From contig NZ_JACCBJ010000001.1 in the NCBI RefSeq assembly GCF_013408745.1, positions 2,108,001 through 2,172,000 of the forward strand: DNA of 64,000 bases, given 5' to 3'. The notes below the pieces were generated by a model. It was not told the origin of the DNA, did not search any database, and saw nothing but the letters and a program-made list of their open reading frames with translations. The stretch comes from Leifsonia soli. GTDB taxonomy: Bacteria; Actinomycetota; Actinomycetes; Actinomycetales; Microbacteriaceae. Shown piece by piece: positions 44,799 to 55,523 of this stretch. Position numbers and translations under genes: made by a program. Positions within the stretch are counted from its first letter, which is position 1. Every line of letters begins with the position of its first letter.

Positions 44799-46630
44799 CA
44801 GTGCTCCTTCTCGATCGGAGGTGCAACGTCGACACGCGGCGCAGCATCGACACGCGGCACGGCATCGACACGCGGCGCGGCATCGACACGCGGCGCGGCA
44901 TCGACACGCGGTGCTGCATCGACACGCCGCGCGGCATCGACACGCGGCCCTGCGTCGGCACGGGAGCCGCCGTCGGGCGCAGCCTGCCCCCAGCGGTGGC
45001 TCCGGTCGGCGGCGGCCGCGGCGACGGCGCGGGCCGACACCTCCTCGAACAGCCGGACGCCGGTCGGTGCGTCGATCGCCGCCAGGCGCGGCCGGACCGG
45101 GCCGGACACGGTGTGGAAACGGGCCTCGGCGAGCGCGAGCGCCGCATCCAGCGGTCCCTGCTGCAGCTCCAGGCTCTGCAGGCGCGCGAGCGGCACGATC
45201 GCGAGACTCCGCCAGACGAAACCGCGGCGCAACAGGATCGCATCGTCCACCACGCGGAAGCCGGTGCGCTGCCACGAGAGCGGACGGATCCACGCCGCCC
45301 GGCGGGGACTCCCGACGTAGGCGTCGCGGCCGGCCGACGACATCCCCGACTCGATCAGCTCCCGGTGCTCGTCGGTGGCGAAGCCGGGCAGCGCCAGCGC
45401 CAGGACGCGGAAGACGTCGACCGCGTCGCCCACCGGCAGCATCGTCGTGTTCGGCTGCCCGGCCGCCCCCTTCTCGCGGGAATGGCCCGCCGTGTCGATC
45501 CGGATCTGCCACCAGCCGAACGGGCGCCACAGCAGCGGCTGCAGCACTTCGACGGCGTGGATGCGGCCGGGCGGCAGGGTCTCGTTGCTCGTGCTCAGCA
45601 GGCCGAAGCCGACGCGCACGCCGTCCGGCGTCCCGGCGATCGAGTACCGCAGCGACTTGGTGAACCGGTTGATGTAGAAACTGGCCGAACCGATCAGCCC
45701 GGGCAGCACGACGATGAGGAGCCACAGCTCGCCGCTCGACGCTCCCCAGATCAGGAACGCGACGACGACGAGCACGAAGACCGTGAATCCGCTCAAGAGC
45801 AGGGACCCCAGCAGCCGGAGCGGCGGGATCTTCACGACCGACTCCGGTGGCGCCGCGTTCGGGTCGAGCTCGGGCGCCAGGAACTCGTTCACGCGGCGCC
45901 CGACGAGATCCCCCACCGCGGCGACGCGCGACGGCCCCGCACCGGGTACGTTCTCGCCACCGACGGCCTCCGCAGTCGCCCCCGCACCGTCCGCTGCCGC
46001 CGCACCAGCAGCCGCCGCGGCGGCCTCCGCGGCCTCCGCGGCACGCACTCCCGACGCCAGCCGCAGGACGTCCGCACGCAGGCCGTCCGCCAGCGACGAC
46101 CCCAGGTACGCCAGCTGCACGTTCGCGTCATGGCCGGCGACCGACACATCCAGCTTGGCCGCCCCGAAGATCCGGGCGAGCACCGGGCGCACGACGTTGA
46201 TGCCCTGGATGCGGTCCAGCCGCGCCTTGCGCTGGGTGCGGAACAGGATGCCGCTGCGCACCTCGACCGCGTCGCCGGTGATCCGGAAGCTGTGCATCCT
46301 CCACGACAGATAGAAGGCGCCGAAGCAGAGCAGCAGCACGACCGCCACCCCGAGCAGCGCCCAGCCCTCCCAGCCGTGGTTGTAGATCGCGTCCAGCGGG
46401 TCGCCGCCGTAGTCGGGGGCGCCGACGAAGAAGCCGATCAGGCGTTCGCGCAGGTTCGAGAGTACGAACCCGAACAGGGCGATGAACACGATGCCGCCGC
46501 GGAGCAGCGGGGTCGCAGGATGCAGCCGATGCCACTCGCCGTCGGTGTACCGCTCGGCGGCCCGCTCCGCACGCGTGAGGGGCGGGCCGAGGGGCGGACC
46601 CGTCGGCGCGCCGCCATCCGGGGCGCTCAC
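44798..46630 (-). CDS. Membrane PH-domain (YdbT-like) protein with C-terminal repeat tail
   Basis: 610 residues. Three bacterial PH-like modules flanked by membrane segments (about 45-65, 95-115 and 290-330), with conserved turns such as RLDRIQGINVVRPVLARIFG. The layout matches YdbT-type PH proteins. A central Ala-rich insert (about 195-225) and a C-terminal tail of eight VDAAPR-like hexamers are unusual. The gene overlaps the smaller PH protein upstream by 4 bases. Role unknown. Confidence 0.87.
   Translation of the reverse strand: MSAPDGGAPTGPPLGPPLTRAERAAERYTDGEWHRLHPATPLLRGGIVFIALFGFVLSNLRERLIGFFVGAPDYGGDPLDAIYNHGWEGWALLGVAVVLLLCFGAFYLSWRMHSFRITGDAVEVRSGILFRTQRKARLDRIQGINVVRPVLARIFGAAKLDVSVAGHDANVQLAYLGSSLADGLRADVLRLASGVRAAEAAEAAAAAAGAAAADGAGATAEAVGGENVPGAGPSRVAAVGDLVGRRVNEFLAPELDPNAAPPESVVKIPPLRLLGSLLLSGFTVFVLVVVAFLIWGASSGELWLLIVVLPGLIGSASFYINRFTKSLRYSIAGTPDGVRVGFGLLSTSNETLPPGRIHAVEVLQPLLWRPFGWWQIRIDTAGHSREKGAAGQPNTTMLPVGDAVDVFRVLALALPGFATDEHRELIESGMSSAGRDAYVGSPRRAAWIRPLSWQRTGFRVVDDAILLRRGFVWRSLAIVPLARLQSLELQQGPLDAALALAEARFHTVSGPVRPRLAAIDAPTGVRLFEEVSARAVAAAAADRSHRWGQAAPDGGSRADAGPRVDAARRVDAAPRVDAAPRVDAAPRVDAVPRVDAAPRVDVAPPIEKEH
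44819..44962. repeat. Tandem 18-bp repeat, eight units, inside the PH-protein gene
   Basis: Eight units of about 18 bp encode the hexapeptide RVDAAP with variants (AR, VP, AGP, DVAP). The central copies differ by one or two bases. The array is in frame and ends a few codons before the stop, so copy-number changes would not break the frame. Confidence 0.9.
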
Positions 46631-47112
46631 AGCCCCGCCCGTCTGCTCTCTGCCAGCTCGACGAGCCGGTCGCGAAGCTCGGCGGCTTCCGGCTCCGGGA
46701 GGCCGGGGACCATCACCCCGGTGGAGGCTGCGGCCGTCACGAACTTGAGGTCGGCCAGTCCGAGCATCCGGCTGACCGGTCCGCGGTTGATGTCGATCAG
46801 CTGCATGCGCCCGTACGGCACCGACACGAAACGCTGGAACATGATGCCTCGGCGGAACAGCAGGTCGTCGTCACGCAGCCGGTAGCCGATCGAGCGGGCG
46901 CGCCGCGGGGCGATGATGAGGGCGATCACCGAGATGACGACAACGACGACGAGCGCCAGCCAGCCGAACGGCCAGCCGCCGACCAGCCACAGGAACAGCG
47001 AGGCCGCCGCCAGCACTAGGCCGGTGATCACGGTGCTCGCGATGACGACGAGGACGTACTTGGGTGAGACGCGGCGCCAGTCGCCGACGCTCAGGTCAAT
47101 CCGATCGGGCAT
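46627..47112 (-). CDS. Small PH-domain membrane protein (YdbS-like)
   Basis: 161 residues. Two membrane segments (about 20-42 and 48-66) precede a PH-like domain (RDDDLLFRRGIMFQRFVSVPYGRMQ, in parts). Matches YdbS-type proteins, which always pair with the larger YdbT-like partner, as here. Its stop overlaps the start of that partner. The start overlaps the end of the DUF3180 gene by 17 bases. Confidence 0.9.
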   Translation of the reverse strand: MPDRIDLSVGDWRRVSPKYVLVVIASTVITGLVLAAASLFLWLVGGWPFGWLALVVVVVISVIALIIAPRRARSIGYRLRDDDLLFRRGIMFQRFVSVPYGRMQLIDINRGPVSRMLGLADLKFVTAAASTGVMVPGLPEPEAAELRDRLVELAESRRAGL

Positions 47113-47575
47113 TCACGGTCTCCGTGCGGTCGTCGTCGTCGCCCGGGGGCAGGGTGCAGAACAGCTCGGCCACGAGCCCGGCGACGAGCAGGATCACCGC
47201 TCCGGCGGTCGCGAGGGCGGTCAGCAGGATGGCGTTCCCGCCGGGCAGGACGTCCCGGCTGAGCAGGTACGCGCCGAGCCCGACGCCGATGCCCGTGAGC
47301 AGGGCGCCGCTCAGGCCGCACGCCTTGGCGAGCACCACGATCCTGGTCGCCTGGAACGGGTCGATGCGGCGCACGCTCCTGCCGCGGACGGCACGGCGGA
47401 TCGGCAGCGCGAACGCGATGACGATGATCGCCACCGCGACCAGCGTGATCGGCAGCGTCAGCGGCGGGATGAAGATCGGCTGTCCCATCCCCGCGGCGGT
47501 CAGCTCGGCCAGGAAGCCGATGACGAGCCCGGCGACGCCGAGGCCGATGAGCGAGCTCGGACGGGTGCGCTTCAC
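47096..47575 (-). CDS. DUF3180 membrane protein
   Basis: 159 residues from a GTG that overlaps the folK stop (GTGA). Four membrane segments are visible. Family DUF3180 is confined to actinobacteria and sits right after folK in many of them; its function is unknown. A short acidic, Asp-rich C-terminal tail follows the last segment. Confidence 0.9.
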   Translation of the reverse strand: MKRTRPSSLIGLGVAGLVIGFLAELTAAGMGQPIFIPPLTLPITLVAVAIIVIAFALPIRRAVRGRSVRRIDPFQATRIVVLAKACGLSGALLTGIGVGLGAYLLSRDVLPGGNAILLTALATAGAVILLVAGLVAELFCTLPPGDDDDRTETVNARSD

Positions 47576-48114
47576 GAGCGGGCCTCCCAGACACGGACCG
47601 GGTCGGTGGCGCGGGCGGCGAGGTCCGCGACCGGCCCGAAGCCGGCGAGCCGGGCGTCCGGGTCGACGTCGAGCCAGGGCACGAGGACGAAGGCCCGCTC
47701 GTGGGCACGCGGATGCGGCAGCACGATGCGCGGGTCGTCGTCGGACACGATCCCGTCGTAGTCGACGATGTCGATGTCGATGGTGCGGTCGCCCCAGTGC
47801 TCCTCGCGGACGCGGCCCAGCCGGTCCTCGACGCGGTTGACGGCGTCCAGCAGCGCGAGCGGTTCGAGCAGGGTGCGGACGAGCGCGACGGCGTTGAGGT
47901 ACGCGGGCGCCTCGACATCGATGCCGTCCGGCTTCAGCGCGGGCGTCTCGTACAGGCGCGAGACGGCACGCACGTCGACGCCGGCCTCCTCCCGGAGCGC
48001 GTCGACAGCGGCCTGGATGGTGCCGGCACGGTCGCCGAGGTTGCTCCCGAACGCGAGCACGGCGGGAACGCCGACCCGCATGCGGACCGGCTTCCCCAGC
48101 GGCGCGGCGTTCAC
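47572..48114 (-). CDS. folK: 2-amino-4-hydroxy-6-hydroxymethyldihydropteridine pyrophosphokinase
   Basis: 180 residues from GTG overlapping the folB stop. The HPPK motifs FGSNLGDRAG at the start and WGDRTIDIDI with conserved Asp pair are visible, as is the RxE...R substrate region. It adds pyrophosphate to hydroxymethyldihydropterin. Third last step in dihydropteroate synthesis with folP. Confidence 0.96.
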   Translation of the reverse strand: MNAAPLGKPVRMRVGVPAVLAFGSNLGDRAGTIQAAVDALREEAGVDVRAVSRLYETPALKPDGIDVEAPAYLNAVALVRTLLEPLALLDAVNRVEDRLGRVREEHWGDRTIDIDIVDYDGIVSDDDPRIVLPHPRAHERAFVLVPWLDVDPDARLAGFGPVADLAARATDPVRVWEARS

Positions 48115-48494
48115 GCGCGCCCCCGGGTGATGCGGACGGCGACATCCCCGAACGGGACGCTGATCGGCGCCTGCGGCTTGTGGACGGTCACCTCGACGGC
48201 ATCCACCGGCTCATGGGCGAGCACCGTCTCGGCAACGCGCTCGGCGACTGTCTCGATCAGGTCGACCGGGTCGCGCTCCACGGCCGCGACGACCTCCTCG
48301 GCCAGCTCGCCGTAGTGCACGGTCGCGGCGAGATCGTCACCGGCGGACGCGACCGAGAGGTCGAGCCACGCCGTGACATCGACGACGAACTCCTGCCCCT
48401 CGGCGCGTTCGAAGTCGAACACACCGTGGTTGGCGTGGACGCGCAGACCGGTCAGGATGATCGAGTCGGCGGGCCGAGCCTGGAGGCTACTCAT
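48111..48494 (-). CDS. folB: Dihydroneopterin aldolase
   Basis: 127 residues. HANHGVFDFERAEGQEF at the N-terminus (active-site loop) and VHKPQAPI near the C-terminus (Lys of the active site) are typical of DHNA. It splits dihydroneopterin to hydroxymethyldihydropterin. Overlaps folP and folK by a few bases in the same operon. Confidence 0.96.
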   Translation of the reverse strand: MSSLQARPADSIILTGLRVHANHGVFDFERAEGQEFVVDVTAWLDLSVASAGDDLAATVHYGELAEEVVAAVERDPVDLIETVAERVAETVLAHEPVDAVEVTVHKPQAPISVPFGDVAVRITRGRA

Positions 48495-49290
48495 CGCGTC
48501 CAGCTTGCCATGCCCGCACGACGTCGAGGGCGATCCGGGTCGACGGAATGTCGTGGACCCGGACGGCCCACGCTCCCGCCTGCGCGGCCAGCGCCGAGAT
48601 CACGGCCGTCGGGGCATCCCGCGCCTCGGCGGGCGCACCCTCGGGCAGCAGCGCCCCCAGGAACCGCTTGCGGGAGGCGCCGATCAGCACCGGGTACCCG
48701 AGCGTCTCGATCTCGTGCAGCCCGGCGAGCACCTGCCAGTTGTGACGCGCGTTCTTCGAGAAGCCGAGCCCGGGGTCGAGGATGAGTTTGGCAGGGTCGA
48801 CGCCGCGCCGCACGAGGTCGGTGACGCGTGCCGACAGCTCGGCGCGGACCTCGGCCACCGTGTGCTGATAGACCGCCCGCGAGTCGGCCGCGTCGAGGCG
48901 TCCGCGCCAGTGCATCGCGACGTACTGCGCGCCGGTCTCGAGGAGCACCTCCGGCATCCGCTCGTCGGCGAGCCCTCCGGAGACGTCGTTGATGATCGCC
49001 GCGCCCGCCTCGACGGCGGCCCGCGCGGTGGACGCGTTGAGCGTGTCGACGCTGACGGTCACCCCGCGGGAGGCCAGCTCGCGGATCACCGGGACGACCC
49101 GCGCCTGCTCGTCGACCGGGTCGACGCTCGCGGCTCCCGGCCGGGTGGACTCGCCGCCGACGTCGACCAGGTCGGCGCCCTGCGCGACGAGGTCGAGGCC
49201 GTGCGCGATGGCGGCGTCCGGCTCCAGCCAGAGCCCGCCGTCGCTGAACGAGTCCGGCGTCACGTTGAGGACGCCCATGATGAGGGTCAC
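48487..49290 (-). CDS. folP: Dihydropteroate synthase
   Basis: 267 residues from GTG, overlapping the folE stop (GTGA). The family motifs NVTPDSFSDGG, GGESTRPGA, INDVSGG, DPGLGFSKNA and GASRKRFLG are complete, so it should be active. It joins hydroxymethyldihydropterin pyrophosphate and p-aminobenzoate. Sulfonamides target this enzyme; the visible loops carry no obvious resistance insertion. Confidence 0.97.
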   Translation of the reverse strand: MTLIMGVLNVTPDSFSDGGLWLEPDAAIAHGLDLVAQGADLVDVGGESTRPGAASVDPVDEQARVVPVIRELASRGVTVSVDTLNASTARAAVEAGAAIINDVSGGLADERMPEVLLETGAQYVAMHWRGRLDAADSRAVYQHTVAEVRAELSARVTDLVRRGVDPAKLILDPGLGFSKNARHNWQVLAGLHEIETLGYPVLIGASRKRFLGALLPEGAPAEARDAPTAVISALAAQAGAWAVRVHDIPSTRIALDVVRAWQAGRDE

Positions 49291-49865
49291 TTGACGCCGC
49301 GCCCGATCAACGCGATGAGCTCGGCCCGGACCACGGGGTCGGTGTACGCCCCGCGAGCGGCGACGGTCACCGTCGTGCTGCCGGTCTGCCGGGGGCCGCG
49401 GGTGGTGACGCAGGAGTGCGCGGCGTCGAGGACGACGAGCACGCCGCGCGCGGCGGCACCCTGCTCGATGGTGTCCGCAATCTGCTCGGTCAGTCGCTCC
49501 TGGATCTGCGGGCGCGACGCCAGGGTGTCGATGGCACGCGGGATGCGGCCGAGCCCGATCACGGTGTCCCCCGGCAGGTACGCGACGTGCGCGACGCCGA
49601 CGAACGGAAGCAGATGGTGCTCGCACACGGAACGGAACTCGATGTCGCGCAGCAATACCGTCTCGGCCTGGCGGCCCTCCTCGAGCGGAACCGGCTGCCC
49701 GAGGTCGGCTGCGGCATCCCGCCCGATCCCGGCGAAGAATTCGGCGTAGGAGTCGGCCACGCGCGAGGGCGTGCTCTCCAGGCCCGGACGCGCCGGATCC
49801 TCGCCGATGGCGGCGAGGATCTCGGCGACGGCCGCTTCGATGCGCGGACGATCGATTCCGCTCAT
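49287..49865 (-). CDS. folE: GTP cyclohydrolase I
   Basis: 192 residues from the ATG at 49865. The zinc site Cys/His residues are in VCEHHLLPF and AAHSCVTTRG; the catalytic block VGVAHVAYLP is intact. It opens the folate path from GTP. The gene starts 13 bases after the ftsH stop. Standard bacterial length. Confidence 0.97.
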   Translation of the reverse strand: MSGIDRPRIEAAVAEILAAIGEDPARPGLESTPSRVADSYAEFFAGIGRDAAADLGQPVPLEEGRQAETVLLRDIEFRSVCEHHLLPFVGVAHVAYLPGDTVIGLGRIPRAIDTLASRPQIQERLTEQIADTIEQGAAARGVLVVLDAAHSCVTTRGPRQTGSTTVTVAARGAYTDPVVRAELIALIGRGVK

Positions 49866-49878
49866 GCGCGCGACGGCC

Positions 49879-51882
<2,004 letters not shown>

Positions 51883-51960
51883 GGTGCGACCACAGTACCG
51901 CCTGGGCGCTGTGGGTCGCCTGCGTGTTCGCTCTGGGCGGTCTGCGTGCGGCCCGCTGCC

Positions 51961-52512
51961 TCAGCTGTAGACGGCGGGGGCCAGGATTCCGACCCCGCGC
52001 AGGGTGCGGTAGCGCTCGTCGTAGTCGAGGCCGTAGCCCACCACGAACTGGTTGGGGATGTCGAAGCCGACGTACTTCACGTCGATCTCGACGCGCGCGG
52101 CATCCGGCTTGCGGAGCAGGGTGAAGATCTCGATGGACTCCGGGCCGCGGCTGCGCAGGTTCGACAGCAGCCAGGAGAGCGTGAGACCCGAGTCGATGAT
52201 GTCCTCGACGATCAGGACGGTCTTGCCGCTGAGGTCGGTGTCGAGGTCTTTCAGGATGCGGACGACGCCGCTGGACTGCGTCCCGCTGCCGTACGAGCTG
52301 ACGGCCATCCAGTCCATCGTGACGGGGATGCGCAGCTCACGGGAGAGGTCGGCCATCACCATGACCGCGCCCTTCAGGACGCCGATCAGCAGGACGTCCT
52401 TGCCGGCGTAGTCCCGCTCCACCTCCCGGGCCAGCTCGGCGATGCGGGAGCGGATCTGCTCCTCGGTGATCAGAATCTCGGTCAGGTCGTTCTGAACGTC
52501 CGTGAGTTCCAT
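51961..52512 (-). CDS. hpt: Hypoxanthine phosphoribosyltransferase
   Basis: 183 residues from the ATG at 52512. The PRPP loop reads [14 protein letters not shown], and the [17 protein letters not shown] block and late [15 protein letters not shown] match HPRT. It salvages hypoxanthine and guanine. Between tilS (16-base gap) and ftsH. The ribosome site is poor at this start; an in-frame extension upstream is possible. Confidence 0.95.
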   Translation of the reverse strand: MELTDVQNDLTEILITEEQIRSRIAELAREVERDYAGKDVLLIGVLKGAVMVMADLSRELRIPVTMDWMAVSSYGSGTQSSGVVRILKDLDTDLSGKTVLIVEDIIDSGLTLSWLLSNLRSRGPESIEIFTLLRKPDAARVEIDVKYVGFDIPNQFVVGYGLDYDERYRTLRGVGILAPAVYS

Positions 52513-52528
52513 GGGGGAGGCGCTGTCC

Positions 52529-53620
52529 TTACGTGGTGGGGTGAAACGTGAGCAGCCCGTTCTGCCTGACCACTCTAACGCCTGGCAGGTCGACCGGCCC
52601 CTGTCCGTGCCAGTCGGTGATGAGCGCCGCGACCGCGAGCGTGTGGGCACGCGTGAGGGACACGCCGAACTCCGCGGAGACCACCAGCCGGATGATGCGC
52701 TGGCGGAGCGCCGCGGGGTCGGCCGCCAGACCGCGGACGTCGAGCGCGACCGCGCCGTCGTCGGTCTGGCTGACCAGTTCCAGCGCCCATTCCAGCGCGA
52801 GGCCGTCGAGCGCCTCGTCGTCCTCGCGCAGCTGCTCGGCCGTCCGCGCGAGGGCCTCGGCGACCCCGGGCCCGAGCTCACGCTCCAGCACCGGGAGCAC
52901 CGTCGTGCGCACGCGCACGCGCGTGTAAGAGGGGTCGTCGTTGTGCGGGTCGTCCCAGGGCTCCAGCAGGCTGTCGGCGCAGAAGGCCCGCGTCTGAGTG
53001 CGGCGGAGGCCGAGGAAGGGGCGCAGCAGGCGGCCCGTGTCGGGCAGCATCCCCTGCAGGCTCGACGGGCCGGAGCCGCGGGCGAGGCCGAGGAGGACCG
53101 TCTCCGCCTGGTCGTCGAGCGTGTGGGCCAGCAGGATGCGCTCGGCGCCGGTGGCTACGCGAGCGCGGTCGAACGCGGCGTGACGGGCCGCACGCGCCGC
53201 GCCCTCGGGGCCACCGTCGCCCTCGACGGCGACGCGGTCGACGATCACCGGGTCGAGACCCAGGGTGCTCGCCTGCTCCGCGGCACGGGCGGCCACGGCA
53301 TCCGAGCCGGGCTGCAGGCCGTGGTCGACGATCACCGCACCGGCACGGAATCCGTTCCTGGGCGCCTCGAAGGCGGTCGCCGCGGCGAGGGCGAGCGAGT
53401 CCGCTCCCCCGCTCAGGCCGACCAGGACGAGCGCTCCCGGGTGGAGGGGCGATGGCCGCTCCGGACCGTGGTCGTCGTGCGGGTCGACCTCCGGCAGGGC
53501 CGCCGCCGCAGCGAGCGCCGTGCGGACGGCGCGGCGGGCGTCGGCGATCGGCGGGGTCAGGCGCGGGCGGCGCTGCGGGTCGGGCGAGGCCTGCCCGGCC
53601 TCCGATCCGTCGAGGTGCAT
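52529..53620 (-). CDS. tilS: tRNA(Ile)-lysidine synthetase
   Basis: 363 residues. The PP-loop ATP motif [11 protein letters not shown] lies at about residue 70, after an Arg/Pro-rich N-terminal extension of some 25 residues; the block HTLDDQAET follows. It makes lysidine at C34 of tRNA-Ile(CAU), so it is essential. First gene of the long run to lysS, divergent from ppa with 45 bases between. Confidence 0.95.
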   Translation of the reverse strand: MHLDGSEAGQASPDPQRRPRLTPPIADARRAVRTALAAAAALPEVDPHDDHGPERPSPLHPGALVLVGLSGGADSLALAAATAFEAPRNGFRAGAVIVDHGLQPGSDAVAARAAEQASTLGLDPVIVDRVAVEGDGGPEGAARAARHAAFDRARVATGAERILLAHTLDDQAETVLLGLARGSGPSSLQGMLPDTGRLLRPFLGLRRTQTRAFCADSLLEPWDDPHNDDPSYTRVRVRTTVLPVLERELGPGVAEALARTAEQLREDDEALDGLALEWALELVSQTDDGAVALDVRGLAADPAALRQRIIRLVVSAEFGVSLTRAHTLAVAALITDWHGQGPVDLPGVRVVRQNGLLTFHPTT

Positions 53621-53665
53621 CCAGTAACGTTAGTGCAGGTTTCGCACAGAGCTAAGGAGTACGGA

Positions 53666-54157
53666 ATGGCCGAATACGACGTCGTCATCGAGATCCCGAA
53701 GGGGAGCCGCAACAAGTACGAGGTGGACCACGAGACGGGTCGCGTGTACCTCGACCGCGTGCTGTTCACCAGCTTCGTCTACCCGACCGACTACGGCTTC
53801 TTCGAGAACACGCTGGGCGACGACGGCGACCCGCTGGACGCCCTGGTGCTGCTCGAGTACCCGGTGTTCCCGGGCGTCGGCGTGAAGGTCCGCCCGGTCG
53901 CCGTGCTCAACATGAGCGATGAGGCCGGCGGCGACGCGAAGGTCATCGCGGTGCCCTACAAGGACCCGCGCTGGCAGCACATCCAGGATGTGGACGACAT
54001 CCCGGAGCAGACCCGCAAGGAGATCGAGCACTTCTTCGCCCGCTACAAGGACCTCGAGCCGGGCAAGTTCGTCAACATCGAGGGCTGGGGCGACGCGGCC
54101 GAGGCCGACGGCCTCATCCAGAAGGCGATCGCGAAGCTCGCCGCCGGGGGCCACTGA
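53666..54157 (+). CDS. ppa: Inorganic pyrophosphatase
   Basis: 163 residues; ATG preceded by AAGGAG. The family I signature includes [16 protein letters not shown] and the metal-binding Asp set in [11 protein letters not shown]. It hydrolyses pyrophosphate and drives biosynthesis. Followed immediately by a very long hairpin. Confidence 0.97.
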   Translation: MAEYDVVIEIPKGSRNKYEVDHETGRVYLDRVLFTSFVYPTDYGFFENTLGDDGDPLDALVLLEYPVFPGVGVKVRPVAVLNMSDEAGGDAKVIAVPYKDPRWQHIQDVDDIPEQTRKEIEHFFARYKDLEPGKFVNIEGWGDAAEADGLIQKAIAKLAAGGH

Positions 54158-54165
54158 CCCATCCC

Positions 54166-54231
54166 CCGTCGAGTACGCAAAAACTGCACGTCATCCGGCT
54201 GGATGGCGTGCAGTTTTTGCGTACTCGACGG
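54166..54231. terminator. Very long bidirectional terminator hairpin
   Basis: Arms of 25 bp (54166-54190 and 54207-54231) are exact complements; inside them one mismatch is followed by five more pairs around a 4-base loop GGCT. The arms contain CAAAAACTGCACG and CGTGCAGTTTTTG, giving A- and T-tracts for both directions. It lies between convergent ppa and the NlpC gene. Confidence 0.85.
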
Positions 54232-54236
54232 TGGGG

Positions 54237-55523
54237 TCAGGCGCTGGGACGGGCGACCAGGCGCCAGGGGGAGCCCCAGACGGACTGCACCTTGACGACG
54301 TCGCCCTCGGTCGGAGCCGCGATCATCATGCCGCCGCCGATGTAGATGCCGACGTGGTAGAAGTCCCCGGGACCGCTGCCCCAGAAGATCAGGTCGCCGG
54401 CCTGCTTGGCGCTGTACGAGACGAGCTGGCCCCGGTTGGCGGCGGTGTAGTACTGGTTGTTCACCGAGTGGGAGCCGATGTAGAGGCCGGCGTAGGCGTA
54501 CGCCTTCATGGTCAGGCCGGAGCAGTCGTAGCCGACAGGACCCTCGCCGCCGAAGATGTACGGCTTGCCGAGCTGCGCGCGCGCGTACGAGATCGCCGTC
54601 TGCACGACGTTGCCGTTCGGGGCGGCCGGCGCCGACCCTCCGCCGCCCCCACCGCCGGACGAGGCCGGCGGCTTGGGCGCCGCGGCCTGCTGCTGTTGCT
54701 GCTGCCGGAGCGCCTCCTCCTGCGCCTTGCGCGCGGCCTCCTGCTGCGCCTTCACCTGCTCCCCCTGCAGATACGCGGCCTCGGTCTGGGTCGAGGTGTT
54801 CTTCAGCGTGGCGAGCTGGGCGACGAGCTCCGTCGACTTCTGCTGCTGCGTCGCGAGGGCGGACTGCGCGGCCGCCTGCGCGGACTGCGCCGCGGCCAGC
54901 GCCTTGTCCGCCTCGGCGGCCAGGGCTTCGCGCTCGGTCTTGGCGGACTTGGCCTGCGCGGTCAGCGCGTCGGCGGTGTTCTTGTCCTTCGTCGCCTGCT
55001 CGTAGACCGCCTTCGACTGCTCCGTCAGCTTGCTCATCGTGCCGAGCTGGAACAGCAGTTTGTCCGCCGCGTCGCCGGATCCCCCACCCTTCAACATCAG
55101 GTCGGTGGTGACGTCCCCGCCGCCCGACTTCGCCAGGTGGGAGGCGAGGAGCCCGGCGCGCATCTTCGAGGTCTTGGCCTTCTCGGCCGCGGCCCCCGCC
55201 TGCTTCTCGAGGTCGGCGGCCTTCGCCGTGGCCGCGTCGAGCGCGTCCTTGGCCTGGAAGTAGGCTTCCGCCGCCTTCTCCGAAGCGATGCGGGCGGCAT
55301 CCACGCTGGACTGGAGGTTGCCGATCAGCGTGGTGATGTTGTCGATCATCGCCTGCTGGTTGGCCACGTTGTTCTTGGCCTGCTGGACGTCGTTCCACGA
55401 CGGGTAGTCGACCGCCTGAGCAGGGGTGACGATGCCGATGGATGCCGTGACCGCGCCCATGACACCCGCACCGATGGCGAGGCCCGGACGGACCCGGCTG
55501 CTCTTCTCGTTCTGGTTAGCCAA
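54237..55523 (-). CDS. Secreted NlpC/P60 peptidoglycan endopeptidase with coiled coil
   Basis: 428 residues from a TTG that overlaps the M23 gene's stop; no better start is seen. Signal sequence ends TPAQA. Residues about 40-270 are a long Ala/Gln/Lys coiled coil with YPSWNDVQ at its start, then a Gln-rich and Gly-rich linker, then NlpC/P60 with Cys (YDCSGL, about 332), His (YHVGIYIG, about 390). Similar to RipA-like hydrolases that cut the peptide stem at cell division. Pairs with the upstream M23 protein in one operon. Confidence 0.93.
   Translation of the reverse strand: MANQNEKSSRVRPGLAIGAGVMGAVTASIGIVTPAQAVDYPSWNDVQQAKNNVANQQAMIDNITTLIGNLQSSVDAARIASEKAAEAYFQAKDALDAATAKAADLEKQAGAAAEKAKTSKMRAGLLASHLAKSGGGDVTTDLMLKGGGSGDAADKLLFQLGTMSKLTEQSKAVYEQATKDKNTADALTAQAKSAKTEREALAAEADKALAAAQSAQAAAQSALATQQQKSTELVAQLATLKNTSTQTEAAYLQGEQVKAQQEAARKAQEEALRQQQQQQAAAPKPPASSGGGGGGGSAPAAPNGNVVQTAISYARAQLGKPYIFGGEGPVGYDCSGLTMKAYAYAGLYIGSHSVNNQYYTAANRGQLVSYSAKQAGDLIFWGSGPGDFYHVGIYIGGGMMIAAPTEGDVVKVQSVWGSPWRLVARPSA

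Noticed and set aside
44819..44962. CRISPR array
   Set aside because: The 18-bp units are contiguous with no spacers and lie in frame inside a gene; no cas genes are present.
43928..45725. 596-codon minus-strand frame extending the DUF2520 gene upstream
   Set aside because: The upstream part is an out-of-frame reading of the PH-domain gene; the supported start is the ATG overlapping that gene's stop at 44798.
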